NCBI GenBank assembly: GCA_022036555.1
Contig: CM039122.1
Location: 51,233,072 to 51,297,071 of the forward strand
Source of the DNA: Microstegium vimineum
Lineage: Eukaryota; Streptophyta; Magnoliopsida; Poales; Poaceae
Length of the DNA: 64,000 nucleotides
Direction of reading: 5' to 3'
Position numbers and translations under genes: made by a program. How positions within the stretch are numbered: the stretch's first letter is position 1; every line of letters starts with the position of its first letter. Positions 24,401 through 35,739 of this stretch are shown here, piece by piece. The notes under the pieces were generated by a model. It had not been told where the DNA came from, made no database searches, and saw only the letters and a program-made list of their open reading frames with translations.

Positions 24401-27256
24401 CTTATTGGAAGCCGGCATATATCATTGTAACCGAGGATTGTATGTGTGATTTTCAGATTTTTCACAACTGCCTACATGAGTGCATGGCTGTCCGGCCTTG
24501 TGACTTAGTTTTATTATAGGAGCTTTGGTATTCACCCATATATTTACCTTCGATTCAACAATTGTATATAGGTTCAGGAAGTGGGTTAACACAGTAACCA
24601 AAATAGACAATTTAAATTTTTTTGATCCAAATTCAGATATTCAAATTACTAGATATTTTGCTGTCTGTTGCTTTTGTTGAAGCGTGCAGGAACAAACCTC
24701 CCCCCTCCCTGTATCTGAATTCAGATATTTATATTTTGCTGTTTGTTGCTTTTTGCAGCGGGAACATGAAACTCGTACGTAATAAATATGGTGCCCCACT
24801 GCAATCTAAATTGCTTAGGTATTGATGGTAGAGTTTTCATCAGTGTCTTCAAAGGAGACGCTTAGCTAAAGTGAATCGCAAGTTGGAATTACAAGATGTG
24901 TTCCCATACAAAATGTTTTGTTGTCTATGCATGTATATGAATGGATATCATAATAAGCAGAAGGTATTTTTTTTTCATATATGTTAAGTGGAAAATATAA
25001 AGGATTTGAATTTTGACACCCGTTGCAACGCACGGGCATGATGCTAGTCAACACACGAAAATGAGAAAAATTGAGGAAATAAGCCAGTTGCTAATCAATT
25101 AATTACCTTTTCCTGTGAATGCAATTCATTTAGTCTTTTCTTAATGTCATCTTCTTTGACTTTCAGAGTAACTTTAAAGGCCTCCAATGTCTTTCTTGCC
25201 TCCTCCAGTTCATCCTGTTTTCTCTTGAAAAGTTGGTCATTCTTATTTGCTCTCTCCTCTCGCTCATTTATAGATCTCTGCAACTCAATAAGCCTATTCT
25301 GACTTTCCTTGAGCTTTTTCTCCCATTCCTGAAGTGATTCCTCCTGCTCCTTAAGTTGCTTTTCTCGGGCCTTCCGCCTAAACATACAAGAATGATGAAA
25401 CAAATATAACAAGTTAACCACATGCTAAGCACTACAGAGCATAGATTTGCAAGACATATCAAAACTGGCGTACTCTGTCTCAAAATACAGCTTCTCCTTC
25501 TCTAATCTACGTTGACGAGCTTCAGCCTCTTCTAAATCCCGATCAGCTTGAGACTTCTTGCGGTTTGCCTCTGCAAGTTTGGCATCTGCAGCATGAAGTT
25601 TTCCCTCGATTTCCAAGGATTTTTCCTCCAAACTAGCCTCAAGAGACTGAGCATCTGTTATCTTTTTCCCAGATGTAAATTTAACCTCAGCTATCTCTGC
25701 CCGTATATCACGCAGGGTTTTTTCAAGCTGAAGCATTCAACAAAACAATCAGTAAGAAAAACTACAAGGAAATATTTAGGATGTCATCAAAAGTCTATTT
25801 TTACGAAGGAATATAAAAGCTAGAAGAGTGGAAAGACAAGCTCTATACATCCATTTACAACAATACAACCATTGAACATATAAAGAAATAAGCATATTGT
25901 TGTTCCAGGGACATAATTATGTTCAATATTTTGCAAAAACTATAATGGGTAAATTGTTGCCTGACAATTTATTATAATTGTGGCTATTAAAGGTCAGCTT
26001 TACAATTATCATGTCATGGAACATGACCAGGATTGGCCATTCCAAAAAACCTGTCCATTGTCACAGATGGTTATGGATATACTTCTTGCTTTTTCACTAA
26101 AGGCATCTCTTGAAATCAGATTAATCATCATGGAGCTGTAAGAACAAGAACAAAGATTTGTGAGATAAACAAACTCACATCAGCCACACATTGCTTCTCA
26201 ACACCCAGTGCTTTCCGCACATTCTCCTCCCGCCTTTCATATTCTGATATAGCATTAAGATGTGCAGCCTGTTCCCTCTTCAATATCTCCTCTTTCTGTG
26301 TCAGCACTTCATTGATTTCTTCGAATTTTGATGTCCATTCTTTCTTTTCAATCAAAAGCAGTCCCATATTGTACTGATATTCATGCAGCTGCAGATATGT
26401 GGATGAATAGACAATTAAATAACTATATGATAATGAACGGAAGAAAAAAAAAAAGGGAGATCTAAAGTGCCCTGATAGCAAATAACCTTTCATCACTAGA
26501 AAAACAAGAAACTGGATGCAAAACCAAAATTGCACCAAATGAGAAGCAATGATACACTTGAATAGGTGTTGGCATGCCTTCATTGGAATCGCATAATTTG
26601 CTAAAGTTCACTTTATACAACAGAGAATCTAATCACTGAATATAAATTGGGCACACAGGTATAAAATTTCTACAACAGAGGTATAAAGTTTCAAATTATT
26701 GAATACCAACATGGCAAAAAGATTTTATGGATATCAAAATATCATTAGAGCCCAGGACTGATGCTTTATTTCACAAATGTGCTTTCATTGGGCCATATAA
26801 AATATGGCTTATTTTTAAGAGGTTACCAGTCTAAGCAATGCTGCAATAATTTCATGTAAGCACCAAACTCAACTTTAAAAAGCACCTCGTTCAGCAGTGG
26901 AAGTTGGATGTCTACAAATTAAATTGCTTTTTCATCTTTTTAACAGATTGATGACTACATGATGAAGAAACAGGAGATAAAATAGCAGGACCTACTTGAG
27001 AGTCCTAGTTCCAAAACAATCAGTAATCAGTAACAAAAAGGAGCAGAGGAATTTAGTCCTAAATCACGTTCAGACAGAAGATGAGTGACTGGAGAAAAAG
27101 GTAAAGATTGAGCAAAACCTCCTGCTCGAGCTCGGCGACCCTTCCTTTCCCCTTTCCAAGGGGCGCGGACGCAGCAGGAGCGCCACCACCGCTCCGCTGG
27201 TTGGCCGGAGTCGGCGTCGACCAGCCGGTCCATCCTTTGCCCTGCGGAGTAAACAT
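18498..27256 (-). CDS. NMCP1: NMCP1/CRWN1-type nuclear matrix constituent protein (8 exons, about 1155 aa)
   Basis: Exons in transcript order are 27119-27256, 26179-26388, 25474-25727, 25107-25377, 21875-21958, 19225-21335, 18918-19110 and 18498-18704. All are phase-matched with GT-AG introns. The start is the ATG at 27256. The head MFTPQGKGWTGWSTP is characteristic of the family. Residues about 45-725 are an almost continuous coiled coil (for example LHEYQYNMGLLLIEKKEW), forming the rod that self-assembles beneath the inner nuclear membrane. After KACKNCG the tail is basic and Ser-rich, with candidate nuclear localisation runs such as GTRKRRF and the conserved RRYNLRR, then an acidic stretch, and ends in KKLWSFFTT as in CRWN proteins. 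The role, known from the family, is the plant lamina: nuclear size, shape and chromatin organisation. Length fits the family. Intron 4 hosts a Helitron and intron 5 starts with a tandem duplication of the donor region. Confidence 0.95.
21628..21873. repeat. 123-bp tandem duplication spanning the exon-5 splice donor of NMCP1
   Basis: Two almost identical copies, 21628-21750 and 21751-21873, begin CCATATACAGGAAATCATAA and differ at only about two positions (AAGACAGTCT against AAGGCAGTTT). The copy next to exon 5 carries the real donor (minus-strand GTAAGTGCAAC, intron starting at 21874). The second copy carries the same donor context at 21746-21752. Confidence 0.95.
22030..22600 (+). other. GC-rich block inside the Helitron, possible captured first exon
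   Basis: A frame open on the plus strand gives a Pro/Ala/Arg-rich sequence with no recognised domain. A direct repeat with a period of about 91 bp is visible: GAATCCGTCGCCGCAGGACG at 22269 and a near copy at 22360. The composition resembles a grass gene 5' end, but I cannot name the source gene. Confidence 0.45.
23644..23845 (+). pseudogene. captured fragment of ureidoglycolate amidohydrolase-like gene
   Basis: The segment 23644-23755 encodes DLHSVFLKKDSYSAFIELHI followed by EQGPILEKEG, the signature of plant ureidoglycolate amidohydrolase in the amidase/M20 family (ureide catabolism). A GT-AG intron at 23756-23824 then joins in phase to GIPIGV at 23825-23845, where similarity breaks off. 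The preserved intron shows capture at DNA level rather than through mRNA. Only about 45 residues remain, so no enzyme can be made. Allantoate amidohydrolase is a less likely source because its motif differs around the same position. Confidence 0.75.
24238..24301 (+). pseudogene. captured exon fragment of an ELM1-like mitochondrial fission gene
   Basis: After an acceptor at 24237 the plus strand encodes DPNPHFGHLAWVDVFIITAD, close to the conserved NPHLGHLAWADAF...TADS motif of plant ELM1 (DUF1022), which recruits dynamin-related protein 3 to mitochondria. Similarity ends at about 24301, directly after the TADS serine. The piece is about 21 codons long and non-functional. Confidence 0.68.
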
Positions 27257-28060
27257 CACGTCTTCTTGCTCCCAATTCCTTCCCAGTTCATCCAGGAACC
27301 AAAGCGCTTATCCCTCCCTGCAACTCCACAAGCCAAGAGAACACGCGGGTTACCCAAACCGAGCTGCATCCAACAAAACCCTAGTTACCAAAAAATCCAC
27401 GAAAGGAAACCCTAATTATCAAGAAAATCCAACAAAACCACACCCAAAGCAACAAGAAACCATGGCATTACCAAGAACCAGGAAGCGACCCCACCGAGGA
27501 CTTCCAAGTCGGAATTTTTGAACCCCCAGGACAGAAACCCTCGTAACCCCAAGAACCCCAAGAACCCAAGAACCAATCTAATGGAGAACCGAACGGATCT
27601 GTGGGGACAGCGCTCACCGGTACGTGCCCGGCCCGTTACCGGCGGCCGGACGCGGCGCAGAGGCGAGGGGGAGGTGAGCGCGCGGTATGTACGGGACCTG
27701 GCGCTCGGGTTGGGCTTCGAGTCTGGTTGGTGGCTGCTGCGTCGTGCGGCCAGATTTGGGAAAGGGGGCGGCAGCAGGGGAGAGAGAGAGAGAGAGAGGG
27801 AGAGACTGGAGACGGTGCTGCGCTGAGCCGCTGAGGAGGGGTAGACTTGTAAATACGCGGCGGCTGGCTAAAAAGCGGTGCTCGCGAGGGAGCGTGCGTT
27901 GCGCCAAATGACCACGATACCGCCAGATTTTGGGGTTTCGATGACGTGATCATTTCAATCCGACTTGGGGAACTCTCATTGGATATTTTATTTGAGGATT
28001 AACGAGGACATCGATGTGAGTGGATGCAACTACCTGTCAGCCTGACACTGGACGAGATGT
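27257..28060 (-). promoter_or_regulatory. 5' leader and proximal promoter of NMCP1
   Basis: The sequence upstream of the NMCP1 ATG includes a GC-rich block at 27590-27850 and a (GA)n tract at about 27781-27803. Such GA/CT tracts are frequent in grass 5' leaders. Transcription start and any leader intron cannot be fixed by eye. Confidence 0.4.
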
Positions 28061-28849
28061 ATAGAAAGCGCTGTGTTTCAACAAAATAGAACTTTGTACC
28101 ATAACCTAAAAAATAGGTCGACTCGAATTTTATGTAAAATGCTGCAATTTGACTAGTTTGATTTTTTTATGTGGACAACGAAATGTTTGCAAGATTCAAA
28201 CGATCCATGTTCATAAATTTTGAGGACTTGACGGATACCTATACGGAGAGACGGACAACGAGTTTGAAGAGTAACATTTACAAAAACAATTAAGATCTTC
28301 ATGTGGCATAGCTCCGCTACAGTCTACACCCATAAAGATTTTTTTTTGTTTCAGCTCTACGAGCAGTTCTATTGATAAACTAAATCCGTTTATATTCAGC
28401 GGAGCCGATATAAAACAATTTCACATGTAAAGCTCTTTAAAACATGCTCTTGTAATGAATATATTTAATCATGTTTGTACCAAACTATATAATACGATGT
28501 AATCTTTTTTGTAATATATTTTTGTAGGGGTTGCAATATTGGGTATTTATTTAAACAATAACATCGGTAATAGCTCTAGCGGTTGTGTGGCCTTATTATT
28601 TACCACTTTTATGACCTTACAATTATGCTCAATCATGTACATTCACACATACACGCGTAGTATGGATTCACTATCTGATAATAGTTAGACGCTAATAATT
28701 CATTATCTAATTGATCTAGATAGTGGGATAGTTTCTATCCAGAGGTATACACATATTTAGATTTAAAAGATATAGAGTTTGTTCGTTTAAATTTATCAGT
28801 CTGTTCTTTCAGCCATGGTACAATGTTTTTCACTCACAACAAAACAAAC
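28061..28849. other. intergenic AT-rich spacer
   Basis: No gene or complete transposon was recognised. Confidence 0.4.
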
Positions 28850-28852
28850 TAA

Positions 28853-29121
28853 GGTCTTGTGTTTTTTTTTCGAGAACGTGCATAGCACATGTTTCATTAA
28901 GAAGTTAGAAGGTTTACACGTCCGTCGTCGTATAACAAGACAACGAGGTGTCATGACCATGAGTGATAGAATTAAACACGAACACAAGGCACCGCTAGAC
29001 GGTGGGACACACGCTGTTGTAACTGTATCTCCATCAAACCACATGTGTTGAGTGTATTTAAACTAATATATATACTTCAATTCACTCGGTTTGAGATCGA
29101 TACATGAGCATCCAAACCAGA
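28853..29121. mobile_element. Tourist-like MITE remnant split by a reverse LINE 3'-end fragment
   Basis: TAAGGTCTTGT at 28850-28860 resembles the left end of the MITE at 9027. 29033-29115 (CAAACCACATGTGTTGAGTG ... GAGCATCCAAAC) matches the interior and right part of that MITE. Between them, about 28861-29030, is a T-run followed by CGAGAACGTGCATAGCACAT and TTTCATTAAG. This resembles a reverse-oriented LINE 3' end like the one at 5095. Borders are approximate. Confidence 0.5.
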
Positions 29122-29124
29122 TGT

Positions 29125-30256
29125 AAACCGGATTATCAGCCATGAGCCATGGTACTAAAAAAACAGTATCAGCAAACCATCAACCCAATATGGAATCAAA
29201 TGGGACCTAATACACTTCATCTCAGATGACAGCGTGGCATGCATTTGAATCTTTCCTCGCTCTCTATATATATGGACCTATCATAAAACCTATGGCTGCT
29301 AATGAAAGTGACCTCTAGTTCTTCCCGGCTGCGCCAATCCAAGCCCCCAACTACCCACAAATAAATTAAAAAAATCAGATGACGTACTTATTATTAGTTT
29401 CATGATTTGGGAGAAGATGCAGACAAATCCAGAGGCTCCTTAATCAAGCATCAAGTCTGCCGTTGGCACGACGACATGACATGCTTCCATGACTTGTGCC
29501 AGGGTGTGGAGACACCATTATTCCATCCTACGCATAAATCTTATTGGCCAGCACGGCGCATATGCTGACCGGGTATCATCAGACTACGAACATGGCCGCG
29601 AGACGCGTGCTCTTGTTTTGTTAGCAAGGACAAGCAACATGTCAAATCAAAAAAAGAAAGAACCGGAAGACGTCGCTGCGTTTCAGCGCGCTCGCAAGTC
29701 ACCGTCTCACCGAGCGCGCGCACGGTTTATTTTTCTTTAGGCAGACACAGGTCAAGCTTTGTTCCGCTTCCACGATGGCGGAGGCCCCACGCCGAGCGCG
29801 CGGTTCCGCCGCGGGCCCCCCGCGCTCCTACGTCTCTCTGGGCGGCGCGCGCGCTCAGGGGCAGAACCGTCAGATGCCCGCTGCGGCGGTGCGTCCAGCG
29901 TCGTGGGCTGTGGTGGGGCCTAGTCCGGCCCGGGGTGGGTTTCGAATATTCGCTGCGTCGCGTGAGGCGTGACGCCGCGGCGGCGGTGCGGTACTAAATG
30001 CACCCGCCTCCGCCAGCAGCCCCCTCGCTGAGATGTGGACCACCAGAAGGAAAGGGCGGCACTCGGCAACAGGCGTGTGTGTGTCTGCCTTATCGGCTCG
30101 TCCGTCTCCTCGCATTCGCAACGGTTAGTTAATGGTGACAGGTGCGTGGCGAGGCGGCGCGGGGCCTTTGCGTCCGCCCTCTGCCTATCTCATCTCTCAT
30201 TCAAAAACTTTCCAGCGAGGTGTGGCGAGGCGCCAGGGTGTTTGTTTTTGGCCGGC
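29125..30256. other. intergenic, partly GC-rich, no recognised gene
   Basis: 29660-30230 is GC-rich with open frames on both strands, including an ATG at 29775. The predicted peptides are low-complexity and resemble no known protein. It could be an unrecognised gene 5' end. Confidence 0.4.
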
Positions 30257-30344
30257 TGAGAGCAACTCCGGCCCAATATACAAATTGAGTCTCTATTTTT
30301 TTCATTTACATGCTGATCTGCATATAATATGGGCTCAAAATTGA

Positions 30345-30640
30345 CTCCAACTCCAGCCCAAGACCCTATTCCAGCTCAAGAAACCGCCGCCTGTGCTCGC
30401 CCGCCCACACGCGCCGCTGCTCCCCGCCCCCGCGCAGCCAGCAACGGCGCCCCTCCCGCGCGCCGCCTGCTCCTCGTCGCGCGAACCCGCTTCAACGTCG
30501 ACCGCCCCCCGCGCGACGCCCTCGTGTTGCGCCGTCCCGACTGCGTCCCAACAACGGCGATGAGTGCAGCATCAACCACCTGCGATTGGCGGTGGCTGCC
30601 TTCCTCCCCGTGCCCGGCCTGTGTGTCACATTGACGTTGC
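30345..30640 (+). other. GC-rich segment near the left end of the Harbinger-like element
   Basis: A Pro/Ala/Arg-rich frame begins at about 30329. It has no recognised domain and may be a captured gene 5' end or transposon leader. Confidence 0.35.
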
Positions 30641-31557
30641 TCTTGTCCATTCTTTCTCGATCTACTTCTTGGTTCGTGGCGTGAAATTTCAGGAGGTTGC
30701 ATCGAGGGGTAGGTTCCATTCTTTTTGATTCGTCATGCAGCCCAAGAAATCTCAGTACTATATATCAAAGGTTAATATATACTAGTAGGTAGGTTCCATT
30801 CTTTTTTGTTCATATACATTACAACTGTTGTTGTTTTGTCCAAATATAGTACTGAAACTTGTCATGTTGCAATGCTAAAAATTCCACATTAAAATGATCA
30901 GCAAAGTTTGGACAAGTCAACTCTCATATGTCTGAGTTTTTGCAATTACAAATTGCACATAAAAACATGAGGCAGTGGGTATGTAGTTTGCCAAATAAGA
31001 CATTACTAATTCCTCAATACTCCTGGATGCCACACATGCACTCGAAAAATAGCATCTTCAATGGTGATTGTTTCAGGGACATGCAGGATAATATTTTTTT
31101 CCTTGTGTTCAGTTTAGAGCAACTGACCAAAGTACCAACCGAACTACATATATGGCATAATAACCCAGGCTCTTTATACAACCAAATATGTAAAACTGTA
31201 GTAGCTAAATGTGTATTGCAAATGTGAAGTAGTGGTTAACTGGACATGAGGCAGCCATTTACCTTACTCGGGAAAGACCATGCCAGTGTCTCTATGTTGC
31301 AATTTCATTCTTGATAAATCCTAATGGAGTTAAAATGAGATCATAATTGATAGGTCATACATACCTGAATACCAATTCCAACATTAGTAGCTTGATGGAT
31401 TTTACCGTGTCATGGTAGCCATTATCTTTACATTTACTTGTTGTTGTGACGGCTTCGCTGATCTCTTCTAATAATGTTATTGTTTTTAAGCATGTACACA
31501 ATATCAGTATCAACAAACTTTTATGTTAACTTTTTACCTTTTTTGTTTCTATGACAG

Positions 31558-31751
31558 ATGTCAAGGTTTGGAACTAGAGCTCGTCGAGGGTGGGATGGAG
31601 AGGATGACTCTGATGATGACGACCTCTTCATCATTGCTGGTCTTCTTGAGGGCTCGAGGAGATACACGATGAGATTGAGGATAGGTCTTCACATGAGCGA
31701 CTTCGTGATGATCTTGTAGAACACTTATGGGCAATTCATAGTTCAAACTAG
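31558..31751 (+). pseudogene. internally deleted PIF/Harbinger transposase remnant
   Basis: From the ATG at 31558 one frame encodes MSRFGTRARRGWDGEDDSDD, similar to the acidic N-terminus of plant Harbinger transposases. After about 31650 the adjacent frame encodes RLRDDLVEHLWAIHSSN and a stop at 31749-31751, typical of their C-terminus (DDE_4/Plant_tran family). The catalytic centre between them is missing, so N- and C-terminal ends were joined out of frame by an internal deletion. It cannot be active. Confidence 0.6.
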
Positions 31752-32102
31752 TGTTGTACTTGTGACCTCTCTACCCTTTATTTGTCCATTTATTCAGTTT
31801 GTAATTGTGATACTGCAAGAGAATAAGATGTACCTGTATTTCTGAGCAATTGTGATTTATGACTGGCTCCACCTTGTTCGCATAGAGTCTACTTTTATAT
31901 ACTATAAAAAAGAATTGGATGATAAATGGACATCTGCTATTCGTCCTTACTGTTTTTTTTCAGATTGTATACTGACCATATGGCTGACCATATGTGCATC
32001 CTGTGTAAAATTCATGCTGTCATGGCTCTGTTTGGTTCTTTGCATGTCTTGTTTTAGTCACCATGACTTTTGTTTTACAGATGGTGAATTGTCATTTCAT
32101 TC

Positions 32103-33422
32103 TGTCGGGTACAAAGGTAAAGGGTACCCTAAACCTGCGATAAACTAACGCTCAACATAACAACCATTTTTAAGACAGGATCCGATCAGCCAATGGAGAA
32201 GGGTCCATTACACAAAGGCCTCTCTCGCCGGCAACAGCAACCAGTCGTGGGCCGGCCCATTACTGGAAAAGCAGACGAACAGGGTCAAACGAACGACCCC
32301 CCACCTCTACCTCGACTTACGGACAGGGGTCGAACGAACGACCCCACGCCTCTACCTCGACTTACGGACAGGGGTCGAACAAATGACCCTCCGCCTCCGC
32401 CTCGACCCCTCGAATGACGGGCAGGGGGTCGAACAAACGACCCCTGAGTAGGAAGCTCGTCCGACTTACCTGCTCCTGGTATGGGGTAAAGGGGATCCGA
32501 TGCGCCTACCTGCCCCCGCCTAACGCCATGGGCGCCCACTACCGCAGTCAAATCCATCAACTCACCGCCCATGCCCTGGACCTCCGTTGACCGTGCGGCC
32601 GCTGTAGCCACGTCGCAGGTACGGAATCCAGAGGCACCCCCTCGAGCCATGAACAGGACGACCCTCGACTGTGTCTTCAGGGATACGACAGGGTCACGCT
32701 GGCCTCGACCCCACCCTCGACCGGGGGCTCGACCACCGTCCCCAACCACTCCGGCATGGCTCCCATCCAATCCGTCCCGCGTCAACTGTGGGACTCGTAC
32801 CCGTCTACAGAAGGCCGACTGCACTGCGCCATGACGTTCGGCAGCGTCCAGTCTGCCATCACCATGCCCTGGAGCACCGGAAGGACGGGAAGGCCACGCC
32901 GCTACAGCGATCGACGTCCCATCGCAAGCATGGAGCACGAACACACCTCCCATACCGCTACAGTTTAGGACTCTGTACTCCGGTGCCTCCCCTTGGTCTA
33001 TAAAAGGGGACGCTGGGATAGAAGGAGAAGGGGGGGCATCAACATACGCATTCGTATCGGCAGGCCCATTCGTATCGGCTAAGGCATGCGCACTTGTATC
33101 GGCATGCGCATTCGCAACACCACTCCACACCCGATTGCTTGATCAACGTCTCAAACAGTTAACCGACTCTCCTAGGATAGCCCTGCTAGCCCTAGGCCTC
33201 AGCTCATCCTGAGCACCCCCATGTAAACCTGCTTGTACCCCCCTGTATGAGCACTTCGGTGCAAGATAACACAATCCATCCTCCCCCGCTGGACGTAGGG
33301 CCTTCTTTGCCCGAACTAGGATAAATCTTGTGTTCTTCTTGCATCACGTCTGGGAGAGGGAGCACGCAATATACAAATTTACTAGCTGGTGGTCTTGACC
33401 CCCTGGGTTCATAACACCAATA
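32103..33422 (+). repeat. left LTR
   Basis: It begins TGTCGGGTACAAAGG and ends next to GTTGGCGCGCCACGTAGG, the presumed primer-binding region. A TATA-like CTATAAAAGGGGACGC at about 32998 marks the U3/R promoter. Confidence 0.92.
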
Positions 33423-34890
33423 GTTGGCGCGCCACGTAGGGGGCTTTGCATGTTGATCAACTCCAAACTACTCTCCCAGATGGATTCCACCGTCCCACCA
33501 TTTCCATTCGCCACCGTCGTGTGGTTCGGGAGCATAGAGTTCATGTCCACGGGCCACGACCACGACATGGTTCTACTCCTCGGTGGTGGCATGGATAGCA
33601 GCAGCTCCGGAACGCCGGAGCCAAGAGGGACCAGACGACGGTCCCACCACTCACGCCTTTCGCTTGCGACCAGGAGGAGGCGTGAACGACGCTGCCGCAT
33701 CTTCACCGCGCGGATCCTGAGACGCTGGACGCCATCTCCCCGGCCCCGGCTGGAGACACAGTTCCTCCCTTCGGGAGCCTGTTTGACCCATGCTTGCCGG
33801 GCGGGGGCGGGTACCTCGCTGAGCCTGACTTTGACTCTGCCATACCGTCATCTCAGAAGGTCCCCGCGGCTTCTCCAACATACTCAGCCGCGCCGCTGTA
33901 CTTTCCACCGCGCGGATCCCGAGACGCCATACGCCATCTCCCCGGCCTCAGCTGGTGACACAGTTCCTCCCTTCGGGAGCCTGTTTGACCCATGCTTGCA
34001 GGACGGGGGTGGGTACCTCTCTGAGCTTGAATTTGGCTCTGCCATACCGTCATCTCGGAGTGTCCCCGTGGCCTCTCCAACATACTCGGCCACGCCGCCG
34101 CGCAACCTGCTTTCGCACGGGCTTTACGACAGCGCCAAACTCTGTTCTGCCTTTGTAAACTCGCAGATGCAGACACGTTATGGCTCCCCAGGGAACCTGC
34201 TACATGCGACGATTAACCTCGTCATCACCCCTCCACCGGACGAGCGCCCGGAGCCACGACGAGCCCCGGCCCTAGGGTGTCACACCTGGGGCACGTTACG
34301 GCGACGGCTGGAGGAGGAGCGCAGGGGATCTTTCCCCGACTTCTACCACGACTATCCCGATCCAGACTCCCCCGATGAGGGTTACGATCCCACGCGAGAG
34401 TGCTTCCACCTCGTCGATCCGGTCACTCCCAGTACGACATCGACGACGTCGCGGCTACGGATGAAGGAGGAAGGGGCAACGCTACCCCGGCGCGAGACGC
34501 CGACCCCCCGAGTCCCGACAGAGCCAATCCGCCTCAGGACGCCCGGATCGCGCAAGCCCGAGAGCTGCTCGCCAAGCTCGAGGAGGAGCGCCTACAGCTC
34601 GAGCGCGCCCTCGAGCGAGATCACGGGCAGCCACATGATGGAGGAGCCCGCGACCAGGCTTGGGAAGTCCATCGGCAGATAGTCGAGGAAGGAGCGAACA
34701 AACCCCGCTACTACAACCGTGCTAGTCAAAATATCGTAGCAGCCGTAATGCTGCTTCGTGACATGCCGGCACCATCAACGCCCTAGGCGCAGCGCGTCAG
34801 AGACAAGATCCAGGGGCTTCTCCAAACCGCAGCCGTTCAAGAGGCGGAGAGCTCGGCCTCGAGGCGCAGAGGAGCTGTTTCCGAGCGGCA
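33423..34890 (+). pseudogene. degenerate N-terminal gag region with tandem duplications
   Basis: A frame starting MDSTVPPFPFATVVWFGSIE at 33480 resembles the N-terminus of gypsy polyproteins. From about 33710 a block of about 200 bp beginning CGCGGATCC is repeated in tandem, with a second copy from about 33911. Frame changes between blocks mean no continuous protein is made. Confidence 0.6.
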
Positions 34891-34894
34891 TGGT

Positions 34895-35731
34895 GTGCCC
34901 CCTCGACAAGATCGAGAGATATCTGTCCACCAAGACAAGGCGCCCCAAGGCGGGGCGGAGCGGCAACCAGTTCGAGACCGCACCCTCGACAATCGACAAC
35001 CGCGAGAGGCGCGACACGACATCAACGACAACAAACAACGTCGACACGGTGACACTGAGGCTCGAGGTTACAGTGCCCATCAAGGTGGGCGCTACGACAG
35101 TGACGAGGATCGACGTCGATCCCCGGAACCATCAGGGCCACGAGTCTTCAGCAAGGCGATCCGACAAACCACCTTGCCTGTTCGTTTCCGTCCACCCACC
35201 AGTTTGGTCAAGTACAACGGCGAAACCAAGCCGGAGCTCTGGCTTGCTGATTTCAGGCTGGCATGTCAGCTAGGAGGGGCCGACGACGACCACGTCATCA
35301 TTTGGCAACTCCCGCTCTTCCTCTCCGACACCGCTCGAAGGTGGCTCGAGGAGCTCCCCCCGGACTTGATCCATGGCTGGCCCGACCTGGTCGGGATCTT
35401 CGAGGGGAACTTCAAGGGCACCTACGTGCGGCCAGGAAACTCCTGGGATCTCCGTAGCTGCAAGTAGAAGCCAGGGGAAACCCTCCGTGACTTCACTCGA
35501 CAGTTCTCCAAGCAACGAGCCAAGCTAACCCACATCTCCGACCACGACGTCATCATGGCGTTCGTCATCGGGACGACCTGCAAAGAGTTGGTGCGGGAGC
35601 TAGGACGTAACACCCCCAAGATCGTCAGCGAGCTCATGGACATCGTCATCAATTACGCAGACAACGAGGAAGCCATCGACGCGTTCTTCGACATCGACGC
35701 GCGGAACAAGGAACAACTACGTCGTTTCTAG
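34895..35731 (+). pseudogene. retrotransposon gag domain with internal stop
   Basis: The frame contains LVKYNGETKPELWLADFRLA, AVQ-type helices and WPDLVGIFEGNFKGTYVRPG, then KPGETLRDFTRQFSKQR and a final stop at 35729-35731. This is the conserved capsid-like part of Ty3/gypsy gag (Retrotrans_gag). An in-frame TAG at 35465-35467, directly before KPGETL, interrupts it. The zinc knuckle and everything downstream (protease, polymerase) are missing. The N-terminal part is basic and charged. Confidence 0.82.
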
Positions 35732-35739
35732 CCTTAGGC

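Larger units (their letters stand above)
22010..25047 (+). mobile_element. non-autonomous Helitron with captured gene fragments, in NMCP1 intron 4
   Basis: The 5' end TCTCTACAGCTAAAACATAC follows a host A. The 3' end has the hairpin CCCGT-TGCAACGC-ACGGG (25019-25036), then seven bases, then CTAG, followed by a host T. These are the terminal rules of Helitrons: 5' TC, hairpin 7-12 bases before CTRR, A-T insertion site, no inverted repeats and no target duplication. Length is about 3.04 kb. No Rep/helicase coding region is present, so it is non-autonomous. It carries a GC-rich block (22030-22600) and fragments resembling ureidoglycolate amidohydrolase and ELM1. It is antisense to NMCP1 and enlarges intron 4 to about 3.1 kb. 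Confidence 0.85.

Noticed and set aside
29775..29972. GC-rich open frame starting with ATG
   Set aside because: The Arg/Ala/Pro-rich peptide has no similarity and competing frames on the other strand. It was kept only as a GC-rich spacer.
32285..33130. A 281-codon minus-strand frame
   Set aside because: It lies within the left LTR, has a low-complexity Gly/Arg-rich translation, and the same frame recurs in the right LTR only because the LTRs are copies.
33450..34682. A single 410-codon frame in the LTR element as one protein
   Set aside because: Gag-like parts appear in different frames across the tandem blocks, so the long frame is partly fortuitous. I list it as degenerate gag.
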